From positions 3,038,001-3,102,000 of the forward strand of contig JAGYVD010000009.1 of the NCBI GenBank assembly GCA_021209875.1: DNA of 64,000 nt. The letters are read 5' to 3'. This document shows, piece by piece, positions 20,169 to 31,343 of the stretch (its first letter is position 1; each line of letters starts with the position of its first letter). The stretch is from Rosellinia necatrix. Taxonomy: Eukaryota > Ascomycota > Sordariomycetes > Xylariales > Xylariaceae. Both the position numbers and the translations under genes were made by a program. The notes under the pieces were generated by a model. That model made no database searches. It had not been told where the DNA came from and saw only the letters and a list, made by a program, of their open reading frames with translations.

Positions 20169-21860
20169 ATGGCCGCAACAACTAACGGCGATGCAGCTGC
20201 GGCTTTGGACGACATCAAGCCTCCGCAGGGTGTTATCCTACCACCCAAGGAGTTCAGAGGTGAGCATTGCGAATCCCGTCTTGGTGCGCTTCCGGCGTTG
20301 CTAACGTTAGACCGCCTCGCAGTAATCCTCGAGAAGACAGCCGGATTCGTCGCGCGGAATGGCATTTCTTTTGAGGATCGCCTTCGGGAGAAGGAAAAGA
20401 ATAACTCCAAGTTTAGTTTCCTCAACACGAGCGATCCATACAACCCGTTCTACCTCTGGAGGCTGAGCGAGATCAAGGAGGGCCGTGGAACCGCGGTTGC
20501 CGCCGGGCGGGCGGGCGAGCCTGCCGCTCCGGTTGACGAGAAACCCAAGGGCCCTCCCGAGCCCTCCAGTTTCCAGTTCTCTGCGCGTATGCCAAACATC
20601 AGCGCCCAGGATCTCGAGGTCGTGAGGCTGACTGCGCTGTTTGTGGCGAAGAATGGCCGACAGTTTATGACAGCGCTATCGCAGCGTGAAGCCGGCAACT
20701 ACCAGTTCGATTTTCTCCGACCCAACCACAGTCTCCACAACTTCTTGCAGCACCTGATCGACCAATATACCATGCTATTACGGGCCAGTGGTATCGATGG
20801 CGAAGGCGGTCGCGTTCAGCAGGAGCGAGTAGCCGAGGTGCAGCGAAATGTCGACGACAAGTTTCATATCCTCAACCGTGCCAAACAGCGGGCCGAGTGG
20901 TTAAAGTATCAGGAGACCGAGAAGCAAAAGAAAGAAGAGGATGACGAGAAGGAACGTCTGTCGTACGCCCAAATTGACTGGCATGACTTCGTTGTCGTCG
21001 AGACTGTGGTTTTTACTGATGCTGACGACCAAGCAAACCTACCGCCGCCCACCTCCCTCTCCGAACTCCAATATGCCTCCCTCGAGCAAAAGGCCAAGAT
21101 TTCTATTAGCTCTAACCTGCGCATCGAAGAAGCAATGCCAACGGACGATGACAACGCCTATAACGGCTACACGCCGCAATCTAATTACAATCTTCCACAT
21201 CATCCCGCATATCCACCTCCACACTCGCTTCCATCACAGCCGTATCAGCCCGGCGCCGCCGCGCAGGCTACTTACGGTATGGCGCCACCACCGAGACCTA
21301 ATGGAATCGTTGAAGATGAAGAGGCACAGAGGATTCGCGAGAGGGAGGAGGCGCGCGCGCGCATGCAGCAAGCGCAAGCTGAAGCCAAAGGAGGCGCCGC
21401 CCCGATGAAGATCAAAGAGAATTATGTCCCGCGCGCCGCTGCCCGGGCAGCGAACAAGCAAGGGACACAAATGGCCTTGTGCCCGAACTGCAAAGAACAG
21501 ATCCCAATGAACGAACTCGAGGCACATATGCGGATTGAATTATTAGATCCTCAATGGAAAGAACAGAAAGCCAAAGCCGAATCGCGCTACGCGACGACGA
21601 ATTTGTCAAGCATCGATGTGGCCAACAACCTAAAGCGATTGGCCAGCGCGCGGGCGGATATTTTTGATCCCATCACCGGGCAATCCATATCCGAAGAAGA
21701 AATGGCGCGCCGGAAACGGGCGGCGATCAATTCTTTTGATGGCAATCTTGAAGGACGAGCCCAGGCCCATATTAACCACATGCAGAGCGTCAACGTTGAT
21801 GAACAGATTGCTCGCATCCACCAAAAGTTTGCGAAGGAAAACCAACAACAAGGTCATTGA
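20169..21860 (+). CDS. PRP21: Splicing factor 3A subunit 1 (PRP21/SF3a120)
   Basis: Exons 20169-20259 and 20323-21860 give 542 residues. I chose the ATG at 20169 (MAATTNGD) over an in-frame ATG 60 bp upstream because the preferred start fits the family's short N-terminus. SF3a is part of the U2 snRNP and helps recognise the branch site. Two SURP modules are visible: one starting at VILEKTAGFVARNG, the second at LEVVRLTALFVAKNG. A PRP21-type central region and a Pro/Tyr-rich spacer follow, then a late CPNCKEQIP motif and the conserved NLKRLASARADIFDPITG stretch. No ubiquitin-like domain, which human SF3A1 has at its end, can be seen. The 63-bp intron (branch-like CTAAC at 20301) is a multiple of three and contains no stop. 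Confidence 0.92.
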   Translation: MAATTNGDAAAALDDIKPPQGVILPPKEFRGEHCESRLGALPALLTLDRLAVILEKTAGFVARNGISFEDRLREKEKNNSKFSFLNTSDPYNPFYLWRLSEIKEGRGTAVAAGRAGEPAAPVDEKPKGPPEPSSFQFSARMPNISAQDLEVVRLTALFVAKNGRQFMTALSQREAGNYQFDFLRPNHSLHNFLQHLIDQYTMLLRASGIDGEGGRVQQERVAEVQRNVDDKFHILNRAKQRAEWLKYQETEKQKKEEDDEKERLSYAQIDWHDFVVVETVVFTDADDQANLPPPTSLSELQYASLEQKAKISISSNLRIEEAMPTDDDNAYNGYTPQSNYNLPHHPAYPPPHSLPSQPYQPGAAAQATYGMAPPPRPNGIVEDEEAQRIREREEARARMQQAQAEAKGGAAPMKIKENYVPRAAARAANKQGTQMALCPNCKEQIPMNELEAHMRIELLDPQWKEQKAKAESRYATTNLSSIDVANNLKRLASARADIFDPITGQSISEEEMARRKRAAINSFDGNLEGRAQAHINHMQSVNVDEQIARIHQKFAKENQQQGH

Positions 21861-22616
21861 TTAGAGCATCGTAGCGTTGGGTGATGAGCGTTGAGCGCGG
21901 GGACACAATTTAGCGCTTGACATCCGGATGGGAATGGCATATAGTGAGTGCTTAGACGGGTATATCCGCCGCGCTGTATTAGTAAAATGACGGGAAAATG
22001 TATAAGAAGGACCATTCGCGGATGCGTCTGAAGGTAATCATCTATGGTATGATTGTATCCTATTCGAAAAGCCTATGCGTTATATCAGCTGCTTGCCCAT
22101 CTAGCTTATATGAGATGAGTTGTCTACGTTTCGTAACTAAGATGAGACGAGAAAGGCACGAAATAACAGATTCCATGTACTATGTATTATGTATGGGCTG
22201 GTCAGAAAGAACACTTGGCGTATGAGTAGTGGTAATGGGTAGTCCGCGGGCAGTGTGCTAATCTGCCCAACTACCTACTTCAATGAGCGTGTTTGAAATC
22301 TCTCGTTTTATACGTATTTCGCTATCTGGGATGATTATGATTTCATCTTCCACTGCGCGCTGCATCCACCTTCGGCGTTTTCCGAAATGGATAAGATCTG
22401 TTACATGAATTGTCCGAGGATTATAGAGGATTTGTAGCGAGAGCGAGGAGAGCTCGAGTGTCAAGGCTTTTCGTAATTGCCCTCGTCTAATTACAACTAT
22501 TTAACAATTCTATTGCCCACCGGGAGGATCACCGCCACCCCTGTGGCCGCGTATGACCGTATAACTCCATGAATGCGTCTTATACATGAATCATCTCGAC
22601 ATAGCCCTTCCCGTCC
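21861..22616. other. Convergent intergenic region
   Basis: Lies between the 3' ends of SF3A1 (+) and the UBX gene (-). Only short frames with no recognisable product; expected to hold both 3' untranslated regions. Confidence 0.5.
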
Positions 22617-24224
22617 TTACGCCTCCTCCGGCTCAGACTCAGGATCGGATTCGCTAGTACCGAGCTCGATAATCAAATTTCCGGACCTACCGATCCGATC
22701 GCTAAGCGTGGCTTTCTCGTCCGGCTCGTAGACGACGCGAGGGATAGGGGAAGCGATCCGGAAGCTGTACTCATGAACATAGCCTTCCGGTTTCTCCGCC
22801 GAAAGATCCACTTCGTGCATTTCACCCGCCGCCTTCTTCTCGTCCTCGCCGTTCAGCTCTGGGTTTGTCGTCAAAATATCGTAGCACTCAACGAAGGCGT
22901 ATAGCTCTTCTACCGTTGTTGCAGCGGAAAACCGACGCACAATACGTCCCACCGTCGGCATCATGAGCGCCAGCCGTACGACCTCTTTAGCATTCGCACT
23001 AGTTTCCGGCTCCGTCTTGATAGTTGTCGCACGCCATCTGCGCCATTGCTGTTTCTGGCGCTCGTGCAACGCGGCTGCTTCGGCCTCTTCCAGGGCCTTT
23101 TGTGCACTCGCCACGCTGGCCGCGGCCGCCTCCTTCTTTTGCCTAGCGCGCTCGCGATCGCGGGCCAGCGAACGCTCGTAGGCATCGTCCTGCTCCGAAC
23201 GCAGGTTACGGGAGAATTGTTGTGCCGTCCGTTCGGCACGGACGCCGACAAGATCTGGCGCATACTTGTTGATGGCTGTCTGGATCTCTGCCAGGTACGT
23301 GGCCGGCGAGAGAGGACCCGCCAGCCTCTTAATAATGCTCATGCGTGTGCTCCCTTCTTTCGGGGTGAGACAAACAAGGCATGAAAACGGGAACTTTGTG
23401 CAATTATACTCTGCGGCGACCTGATAGGCTTCCGAATCGAGCACATTACCGCCCCATAGGACAATATTATTCGCTGGGTCATTAATAAAGCTGACTACTT
23501 CGGGCGCCAGAAGTGTGTCCCGTGTGAAAAATTCGGTGTCGTCGTGTTCGGGCGACATCAGCACAATGAGCAAAAACTTAAGGTCGCGCTTCGCCAAGTC
23601 AAGTGCTTGTGCGAACCCGCCTTCGTGAAACGGGAGTGCATTACTTCCATACTCCTCTTCAAACTCTCGCCGGAACCGTGCAGCTGTATCAGGCGGCATC
23701 AACATGCGACGGCCTTTGCTGCCTCTGAAACCGGCCGTCATGCTTGTTGTTATGGACCGCGGGCGTAGAGAAGGCGGGAGGAAGGCGAAAATGTATACGA
23801 AGGTGCGAAATATGGCCGACACCGCGCGGTACCCGAAATTGAATGGGGCGAAGATGACGGCGAGGAGGAACGGGGTTCGCGGGGTGGTGGTGCCCTGAGG
23901 CACTATTCTCGGGGCAGGATCGGGTTTCTCGCGCGGCTGCGGTCGTCCGTAGGAGCCCTGTGATGCCGCGAGACTCTCCTGCAGATTCTCATGCCGCGGC
24001 TGTCGCTGCGGAGCTTGGCTCTGTGCCGCGACAGCCTCGGCCACCAGGTCAGGTCCCTCGCCATCGAAGAATTTGGCGATAGCTATCTGAACGTTCCACT
24101 GCGATCTTTCAAGCAAAGCCACCGCATCTTTGGCCGCCTGAGCTGTAACCTGCGTGTATTGCTCAAGGGCCGCCTGCTGATCCGCCGAAAGATGGCTTAT
24201 ATCGATACCTGCATCACTCGCCAT
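22617..24224 (-). CDS. UBX-domain protein, FAF2/UBXD8-like
   Basis: Single exon of 535 residues from the ATG at 24224; a further in-frame ATG lies 42 bp upstream, but MASDAGIDIS begins the family-like sequence. Order of parts: a UBA-like helical domain (about 12-55), a hydrophobic hairpin (about 118-150, including FLLAVIFAPFNFGYR) that should insert in the ER or lipid-droplet membrane, a UAS thioredoxin-like domain (about 185-325), an Arg/Glu/Ala coiled coil (about 340-400) and a UBX domain (about 413-510) with an acidic tail. This architecture is that of FAF2/UBXD8 and yeast Ubx2-type ERAD adaptors, which recruit the Cdc48/p97 ATPase through UBX. Cdc48 recruitment is inferred from the family, not shown directly. 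Confidence 0.88.
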   Translation of the reverse strand: MASDAGIDISHLSADQQAALEQYTQVTAQAAKDAVALLERSQWNVQIAIAKFFDGEGPDLVAEAVAAQSQAPQRQPRHENLQESLAASQGSYGRPQPREKPDPAPRIVPQGTTTPRTPFLLAVIFAPFNFGYRAVSAIFRTFVYIFAFLPPSLRPRSITTSMTAGFRGSKGRRMLMPPDTAARFRREFEEEYGSNALPFHEGGFAQALDLAKRDLKFLLIVLMSPEHDDTEFFTRDTLLAPEVVSFINDPANNIVLWGGNVLDSEAYQVAAEYNCTKFPFSCLVCLTPKEGSTRMSIIKRLAGPLSPATYLAEIQTAINKYAPDLVGVRAERTAQQFSRNLRSEQDDAYERSLARDRERARQKKEAAAASVASAQKALEEAEAAALHERQKQQWRRWRATTIKTEPETSANAKEVVRLALMMPTVGRIVRRFSAATTVEELYAFVECYDILTTNPELNGEDEKKAAGEMHEVDLSAEKPEGYVHEYSFRIASPIPRVVYEPDEKATLSDRIGRSGNLIIELGTSESDPESEPEEA

Positions 24225-25921
24225 GGTGAGGATCTTAGGGAGCGAGTGCGTCGAACAAACAACCAAGTTTCACCCACAGAGGCAATTAATTAACCACCCA
24301 TAGAAAATGAACTCGGATTGTCCGGAGGTGGCGCAAACTCGGAAGAGTGAATCAGTGGGAGATATGGGGACCAGGAAGACCGATTACAGCTCCTTCGAAG
24401 AACCACAAGCACCGGAGGCTTAAGACAGCAACAGCCTTGTGAGGAGTGTCGGGATGGGTTGCTCCTTGTCAAACGCCACAAATAAAGTCTTAATCCGGGC
24501 AAGGCGCCGGCTACAGGCTGACTAGAGTAGACGAAATGTTGCAAGGGCGTAAGTACACGCCAAAGTGGCTACAGGAGGTGTAGGTAGCTCAAGGTAGCTT
24601 AAATGGCTATGGGTGATTCTGCTGAAGCAAGCATTAACGACGATTGCCAGCTGCGTGTTCAGTTGAGTAGGTATCTGGCTGGACCCACTATCTATAGCAA
24701 TGCAATGGCAGGAACGAACGATGATGTAGAGGCAATGAAGATTTACAGCAATGCTGTTTTGGGTTTAGTGACTTAGTTGTTTAAAGAACAGGTATGTTAG
24801 GTACCTACCTAGGTAAGTACTTATTTAGGTACATATGCTACTAGCTAGCTACCTGGTAATATAGTATATTAGGTGCCTACCCCCCTTCACAGTACCTACC
24901 TGTGGTATATATGTATGCATGTATGTAATTACAGTAAGGCATAGATACATTCACCCACTAACCTTAGTTACCTACCCGCAGTTCTCGATTACATAACGGT
25001 CCCTCTCTCCGATACGGCGACACAGACCTCCGCGACAACCCCCGAGGCTGAGATTAGTGACCTAGCAGGAAGTACCTACATAAGAGATCGGCCCCATATC
25101 TTTGCCATGTTGCTTGCTTGGTGATGAGGTCTTGGCGCTTGCCCTGGGACCACTATCCAACACCCACCAACCTTGCGCGTACAGTGTAGTGGCATATTCC
25201 GGCCGTCATCCCACTTCCCACTACCGCCCGCATGCACGGTGCACTTGACTACACTACGACTTTGTCCGCCCGCCGGCTTGCCTTGCTGTCCAGAGCTTCG
25301 TCGCCTTGTCTCGACAGCTCGCATCCTCCGCCTCCCGCCCTCTTCGCCCCCTTCGCCCCTTCGCCCCCAGCACCTCCTTGCTTTCTTCCCAATTCCCACC
25401 CGGACAAAGCGTTGTATGTGCCCATGGCTGTTGTCGGCGTGTAGTCAGACTCGTGCGTTGAAGCGGACGGCAATTGATGCATAGCGCTGTTCCATCGTTC
25501 GAACTCCTATTCTCTCCTCTCCCGCCTTTGACTCGGGGTTTTAATTCCATGGGTGGGCTGTCTTCCAGATACACCGGAAGATGGCACCGCTGTGACGTGC
25601 CTAGTGCATCTCCCGGTTCCTCGTGCGTTCGTGCCGTGCCTCTCGCGGCCTCCGCCCGGGCTAGCGACCCTGCGTCTCTGCTCTCCTCCTCCTCACCCGC
25701 TCAATGCGACGACTACGCCAGTCCTATACCGCCCCGTTCCCGCCCCTTTCGCCTGCGCACCCCGCATCACAACCCGCACCACAACCTGCACCGTCTGCAA
25801 CCGCCAGGGCTAGCCGGTAGATCAGGGTAGCCGTGCCGAACAGGCTGGTGCGCACCGAGTGCCCGGCTCCAAGCTCGCGACTTCTGTGTGATCACAACAC
25901 CCCGCCGTGGTTTCTGCAGCT
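24225..25921. other. Divergent intergenic region with PAN3 leader
   Basis: Promoter region shared by the UBX gene (-) and PAN3 (+). A TAGG/CCTA word island lies at about 24790-24910. From about 25200 the plus strand is C/T-rich with several open frames on both strands, as expected of a pyrimidine-rich leader; no domain is seen. Confidence 0.5.
24790..24910. repeat. TAGGTACCTA-type word cluster
   Basis: Several copies of TAGGTACCTACCTAGGTA-like words with a 4-base rhythm, about 1 kb upstream of PAN3. Confidence 0.7.
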
Positions 25922-28900
25922 ATGGCGAGCACCAGGTTCGGGACTGCCAGCCAGGGCAGGCAGATGGCGTCGCCCAGGCCCAAGACACGTGGTAAGTAGC
26001 TACGTCCGACTGGCTACCTCTGATGGGCAACGCTGCCCTGCCATGTTTAAGCAATCCAAGTCTAATTGTGGTCTCCGTGGCCTGCCTTGTAGATTCTAAA
26101 GAGACTCTCTGTCGTAACGTGCTAATATATGGTCACTGCCGCTATGAAGACCAGGGCTGTGCCTTCAACCATGATCAGAATAAAAACCCAAATAACCCTA
26201 GTGATAAGTAAGTAGTGATTTCCTTTGCGTATTCGTGCTTGGTCTTTTTTTCTCAGACAGCCCCTTCCAAGCCTTGCCGTGGTTGCGGAAGATCAGCAAA
26301 AATATATCGTTGTGCTCGGAGAGCGTCTTCCCAGGTCCGGATACCACCTGCTATAGATATCAGACAATGACGACCAACTCTTACGTGCCTATTCCTCCGC
26401 GGCATTCGCGAAGGCTCTACATCCCTACCAGCAGCCTCTTCAGCTATAATATCGGAAGGATCTTGAAAACCTCGCCGTTATATCTGCCTCGCTATTGGGG
26501 AAAAATAATGTCGTCCGACGTCGTCCGAAGCGGGTACTAAAGGGTCGAGCTTGCGGCTTGCTTACTGGGAGCACCCGCCGATCTTCAGACAGCTGAGCAT
26601 TCGTATATTTCACATTCCTACGGTGAAGCTCTAAAATGAGTATAATCCACGAAATATGTGCGGAATACGAGGATCGGATGGCCTACGGGACCCGGGAGAA
26701 ACTCCCCAGCCAAGAAAACAACCTAGCGACACACCCTTGCCCTTAACGACAACCATACCAAGTAACAACCTACAGAATATTCATCTACAAGTGCCTTTAG
26801 AGCTGCCGCATATTCATGGATCAGCCGTACCGGACAATGTCGCGGCAAAGCGTGTTATGGTCCTAGGAGCTATGAAGTATGGCCTACAAGATGTTCGTAG
26901 ACATCTTGCAAGCCAGCCACGGGCTCAGCGTAATTTGAGGATTTCAGGCCGTCTTGTTGCTCCACATGATGGCAGATCTTCTTTCCTAGTTACGACCGAT
27001 CAACAGGTCACGGACAAGTCAGTTATTCATCCGCAAGAGGCCACACAGTTGCAGCGGATCAACGTACCCACCCTCCCTGATGATGCCCGGATTGGGGAAT
27101 ACGACGCATCTATTTTGACGCTAGGACCTATCAATTATTCTGTACAAACCATCTTTGAAGATCCTGTCATCCAACGGATCCAACAGTATTTAGGCGTTCC
27201 AGGTCGTCTCGCTACTCGTGGCCCAAAGCCATTCCCCCCGTACGTAAACCCCTTCGGTTTAATTATCATAATGGGGGGCGTGGCAACCTACAGCGGAATA
27301 TTCATATTCAACCTTACTGGTAGCTGGCCGGGAGAAAAAAAAAACTCAAATATATACCGGAATCCCAGCCCCAATTAGCCTCTCGATAACGATACGCAAC
27401 TGGAGATACAATCGGACTGTATTAAACCATATGGCGGCGCCGACCTTTCTCGCTGGACTTAGGATGGCGTCATTTGATTGACAGCCCGGCAATAAGGCAA
27501 AGGGATAAACTTTCCCCCCAGTAGATATGCTACTAAAGAGGCCAAAAGCCCGAGAAGACTGCGTTAAATTCTGGGTTTTCCCAAACTCTGGGAAGTGCCC
27601 ACGCTCTCACGCGCTTGGATACTCCATCCGCGTATATCACGGCCAGTGTTTAGAGGACGATGGAACTTGCGTGGTCTTTTTCTGCCACTCAAATGATAAA
27701 TTAACGCCAGCAGATCATCCACCCTACCTATAGTAGTTGTTAAAATAGCTCTTTTCGGAATGTCGCGGCTGTACTTGCTATAAATATACTCTGGATATAA
27801 TACAGCTAGCTAACTATTTTCACAGCCAGTCTAAGAAATCACTTAATGTCGATTCCCCGTCCTTTACCCCCGCACAGCTTGGGGGCAAGAAGAGCACGTT
27901 TTCTACCAGTGCCGTTCCATTCACTCCTCGAGGGAACTCTACAACTAGTATGATTCACTAGTTACAATCATGGTGTCTTCTTAGTTAAGGCTTACATTCA
28001 TTAGCTACATCGCCCGCCTTGCAGCAAGACATGGGAACGACCTTGTTTAAACCCGCTCCGTTCACAGATTTTAGCCAAAACAATTATGATCTGAATTCGA
28101 CGGTATATTTATTCCACTTCCTACCATTGCTCTCTAAGATTGACGGAGGATAGGACGCGGTAAATGGGGCAGCAGACAACTCGCTAGGGTTTGATCCTTT
28201 CATGTCAAGTGTGCCCCAAGGACTCCCATCCGCCCAGTACAACCCATATGCGGAAGAACACAACCCATTAGCTGGAGCCGGAACGTCCTATTATGGAGCC
28301 CAAAACGCATACTCTACCCCATCTCAGCCCGTAAGTAATCAAATAACTATCTCGTCTTGAATCCAGCCGAGCTAACATGCATGTCCAGCTTCAATATCAT
28401 CTTTACTATCCATTAGCCCCAATTCGAGAAACTTTGCAGCCTTATCAACGAGCGGTTTCCGATTTCTTTTTACCAGAATCTCTAAGAGAAGAACTACAAA
28501 AAAAAGCGGAGGCTGCTAGACAAGTTCTGGCAAGCCAACCAGGTGTACAATCACCCTCTCTTCAACAGTATCATTCCCTTGTACCCCTGGATATTAAGCT
28601 TAAGAATACTTCCGGTATCTTTGGGCTTCCTACATGGGTATGGAAAGCAACGTCGCGAAAGAACGGGAACGTGTACTGTCTGAGAAGAGTTGAAGGTAAA
28701 AAGGCCCCTTGATGTAATACAGGCATTTATACTAACCCATCATAGGTTTCCGCTTGACAAACGAGGATGCCATCAAGGCTGTGAATTCCTGGAAAAGAAT
28801 CACACATCCAAACATCGTCACTACGGTGGAAGCCTTTACAACCAGAGAATTCCACGATAGCTCTCTTATATTCGTTCACAACTACCACCCACTCTCGAAA

Positions 28901-29830
28901 ACACTGGCCGATCATCACTTTCCCACTACCATCAACCGATTTGGCCGCGTCGCGCCAGTGCCCGAAAAATTGTTATGGAGTTATCTTGTACAGCTCTCTA
29001 GCGCGCTGAAGGTAATACATCGGGAAATGCTAGCAGCACGTTGTATCGATATCAGCAAGGTTATTATAACCGATAAGAATCGCATCAGGCTGAGCGCATG
29101 TTCCATTTTTGACGTAATACTTTTTGAAGCGCACCGTGACGTTAAAGAACTTCAAGAGGAGGATCTTTTCCATCTCGGAAAGCTTGTCCTTTGCATTGGC
29201 ACCTCGACTCTACCGAGGGATATGCAAGATCTACGCTCGCTTCTTGAAAAATTCGGCCGAATCTACTCGGCGGAGCTCAAGGAAAGAGTTGCTTGGCTGC
29301 TAGGAGTGCCTCAAGCACAATGCGATAAACCGGCCGAACAATTAATTCGTGACCTAGCGATTCATTTGGATGATGAATTCGCCGCATCCTTTAGCGCCTA
29401 TGATGAGTCAATCAACCACCTAGGCCGGGAATTAGAAAATGGGAGAATAGTACGGCTTTTAGCCAAGCTAGGGACAATCAACGAGCGGCCCGAATTCGAC
29501 GGGGACCCTAATTGGTCCGAAACGGAGCATCGATACACGCTGAAATTATTTCGAGATTATGTCTTCCACCAGGTCGATGCCCAGGGAGATCCTGTCCTAG
29601 ATTTGGGACACATGATAAGCTGTCTAAACAAACTGGACGCCGGGACGGACGAAAGGATATATCTTACTAGTCGAGATCACCAATCTACCTTCTTGGTGAC
29701 ATACCGAGAATTGAAGAAGCAAATTCAGTCGGCCTTCAGCGATCTACAGAAAGGAAACACCAAACAGCAACAACAACAACAACAACAGCAGCAGCAGCAG
29801 CAGCAGCAACAGACCAATCGGGGGTTTTAA
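25922..29830 (+). CDS. PAN3: PAN3, regulatory subunit of the PAN2-PAN3 deadenylase
   Basis: PAN3 binds poly(A)-binding protein and recruits PAN2 to shorten mRNA tails in the cytoplasm. Exons by eye: 25922-25991, 26093-26207, 27826 to about 27947, about 28029-28102, 28154-28330, 28389-28695 and 28746-29830. The borders of exons 3 and 4 are uncertain. Exon 2 carries the N-terminal CCCH zinc finger (C-x8-C-x6-C-x3-H, LCRNVLIYGHC...CAFNH). Exon 3 has the PAM2-type region (SLNVDSPSFTP). Exons 6-7 encode the pseudokinase (PTWVWKATSRKNGNVYCLRR), linker helix and C-terminal knob domain. A glutamine run (about 17 Q) is appended after the knob. The second intron, 26208-27825, is about 1.6 kb, far longer than any other in the window, and contains an open frame described separately. 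Confidence 0.9.
26656..27378 (+). CDS. Unknown open frame inside the long PAN3 intron
   Basis: A 240-codon frame starting ATG lies wholly within the 1.6-kb PAN3 intron, on the same strand. It begins Pro/Thr-rich, then has a middle region with MVLGAMKYGLQDVRRHL and DDARIGEYDASILTLGP, and ends in a hydrophobic segment (PFGLIIIMGGVATYSGIFIF) that could be one membrane helix. I recognise no family. Smaller frames flank it in the same intron, including 27527-27733, whose CVKFW...CPRSHA hints at a Cys/His element. It may be a nested gene, an alternative PAN3 exon, or the remnant of an inserted element. Function not assigned. Confidence 0.3.
   Translation: MCGIRGSDGLRDPGETPQPRKQPSDTPLPLTTTIPSNNLQNIHLQVPLELPHIHGSAVPDNVAAKRVMVLGAMKYGLQDVRRHLASQPRAQRNLRISGRLVAPHDGRSSFLVTTDQQVTDKSVIHPQEATQLQRINVPTLPDDARIGEYDASILTLGPINYSVQTIFEDPVIQRIQQYLGVPGRLATRGPKPFPPYVNPFGLIIIMGGVATYSGIFIFNLTGSWPGEKKNSNIYRNPSPN
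29766..29812 (+). repeat. CAA/CAG repeat encoding polyglutamine
   Basis: Uninterrupted CAA then CAG codons at the 3' end of the PAN3 frame, encoding the C-terminal glutamine run just before the stop at 29830. Confidence 0.9.
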
Positions 29831-31343
29831 ACCAGACGATACAAAGCCCAGGTTGCAAACCCCCATGGATAAATTAGAAGCCGAAATAGGCGGTTAACAC
29901 GAAAGCACTTCACCGAACTCGACATAGAGAACCAACCTCGAGCATAGCCGCGATACCATATAGTCGAGACTAGAGTCAATAGCGCATTCGAGTAGGACCA
30001 ATCAGATAGGGGTTGACCTCGGTAGGCTTGGACGCTGGTATAGTACGAAACTTGTATAGCGTGGGAAATGTCAATGATCCTATATATATTCCTAATGTCT
30101 ATTGGATCCTGGAGCGATACAGTCCCTGTCGACTATCAGTAGCGCGTTGACTATCTAAGACGGAGAGTGGGAGGAAGAGAAAATAAAACAAACCCAGATA
30201 AACCATGAATGACAACAGACCTTAGTTAGCTAAACCTACATACCGTTTCCATGCTAGCCCATCGTGATATTTGACCTATTGTGGTAGATTGATTGGGTTA
30301 TTTTTCCAGATGAGTCACCAAGGCAATGAAACGGCGTTTGTAGCCCCTCGCGTATGATGAAGGCAATCTCGTCTACCTAGTATACTTTAGTGGGCGGCTA
30401 TGCCAGAAGTGTAGGCATCTATTCGGACGGGGGCTTGTGTCATAAGTCCATCATAGAATCAGGATCAGGCCAAGTTCATCACTAACCTCCCAAGATACTG
30501 CAGCCCGTACCCGACGTTTCCCCACCACGGACCCTTGCGCCGGGCATTAGACGATGAGGCTGCCGCTCACTATGTCTGATGATATCGCACATGGGGGGGG
30601 GACCGGCACACTCTATTGGTTAAGGGGGCGATCGAGGGCAACTTGGTTTGTCCCGTGGGTTACCTGTGGCTGTTTGTGGCCGTCAGGCGCCTTCGGCCTT
30701 GACTACTCGATCTCAGCCCCCCTTCCGGAAGGTCTCTCCCGTCGCGAAATAGACGGTGAGTGAGGCCTTGGTTCTTACCTAGGCGCCCGTTGCGATTACA
30801 AATTTCCGACATACGGTACTGCACCTGCGGTTCAGATCTGGGTTGGGTTGGGCCTGTGCCATTGGGCCGCAGCACCCAGCTAGCTATGTGTTGAGACTAA
30901 CGAGCTGACGACACCGCTTGGGCGAGATAGGTCTAGGTTTGGTACGATTCATTAAACCAGTCAGTCCAAGGCTTTTCACTAGGTATGTTCAGTCGCGCGA
31001 TAATAGTGGAGTCTAAGTTTAATAGCCTGCTCCCACCCGATGAGGAAGAATCAGGTACGTGGTTTCAGCATACAATGCTATAAACCCTACCTCGTAGCCC
31101 CCTTCTATGAGACCCGAGGGAATGGGCCAGGGGTATTTAGGCTATCCGAAATGGTTGAGAGGGGGAGTAGGTCTGACCCATTCATCTGCCTAGATGCCAT
31201 AGCTCTTTATCTTTCTACCTTTGGGTAATAGTCCATGGATAGATAGTCTCCACTTCATATAAATAGATGACTAACCTCGAGCTTTCGGATGGCGTGGCCA
31301 CAACAGCATTATCTTAGTGATTCGTTAGACCGAGTACGAAAAC
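29831..31343. other. Convergent intergenic region
   Basis: Lies between the ends of PAN3 (+) and LSM7 (-). Short frames only (for example 30554-30763 and 31040-31228), none with a recognisable domain. Confidence 0.5.
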
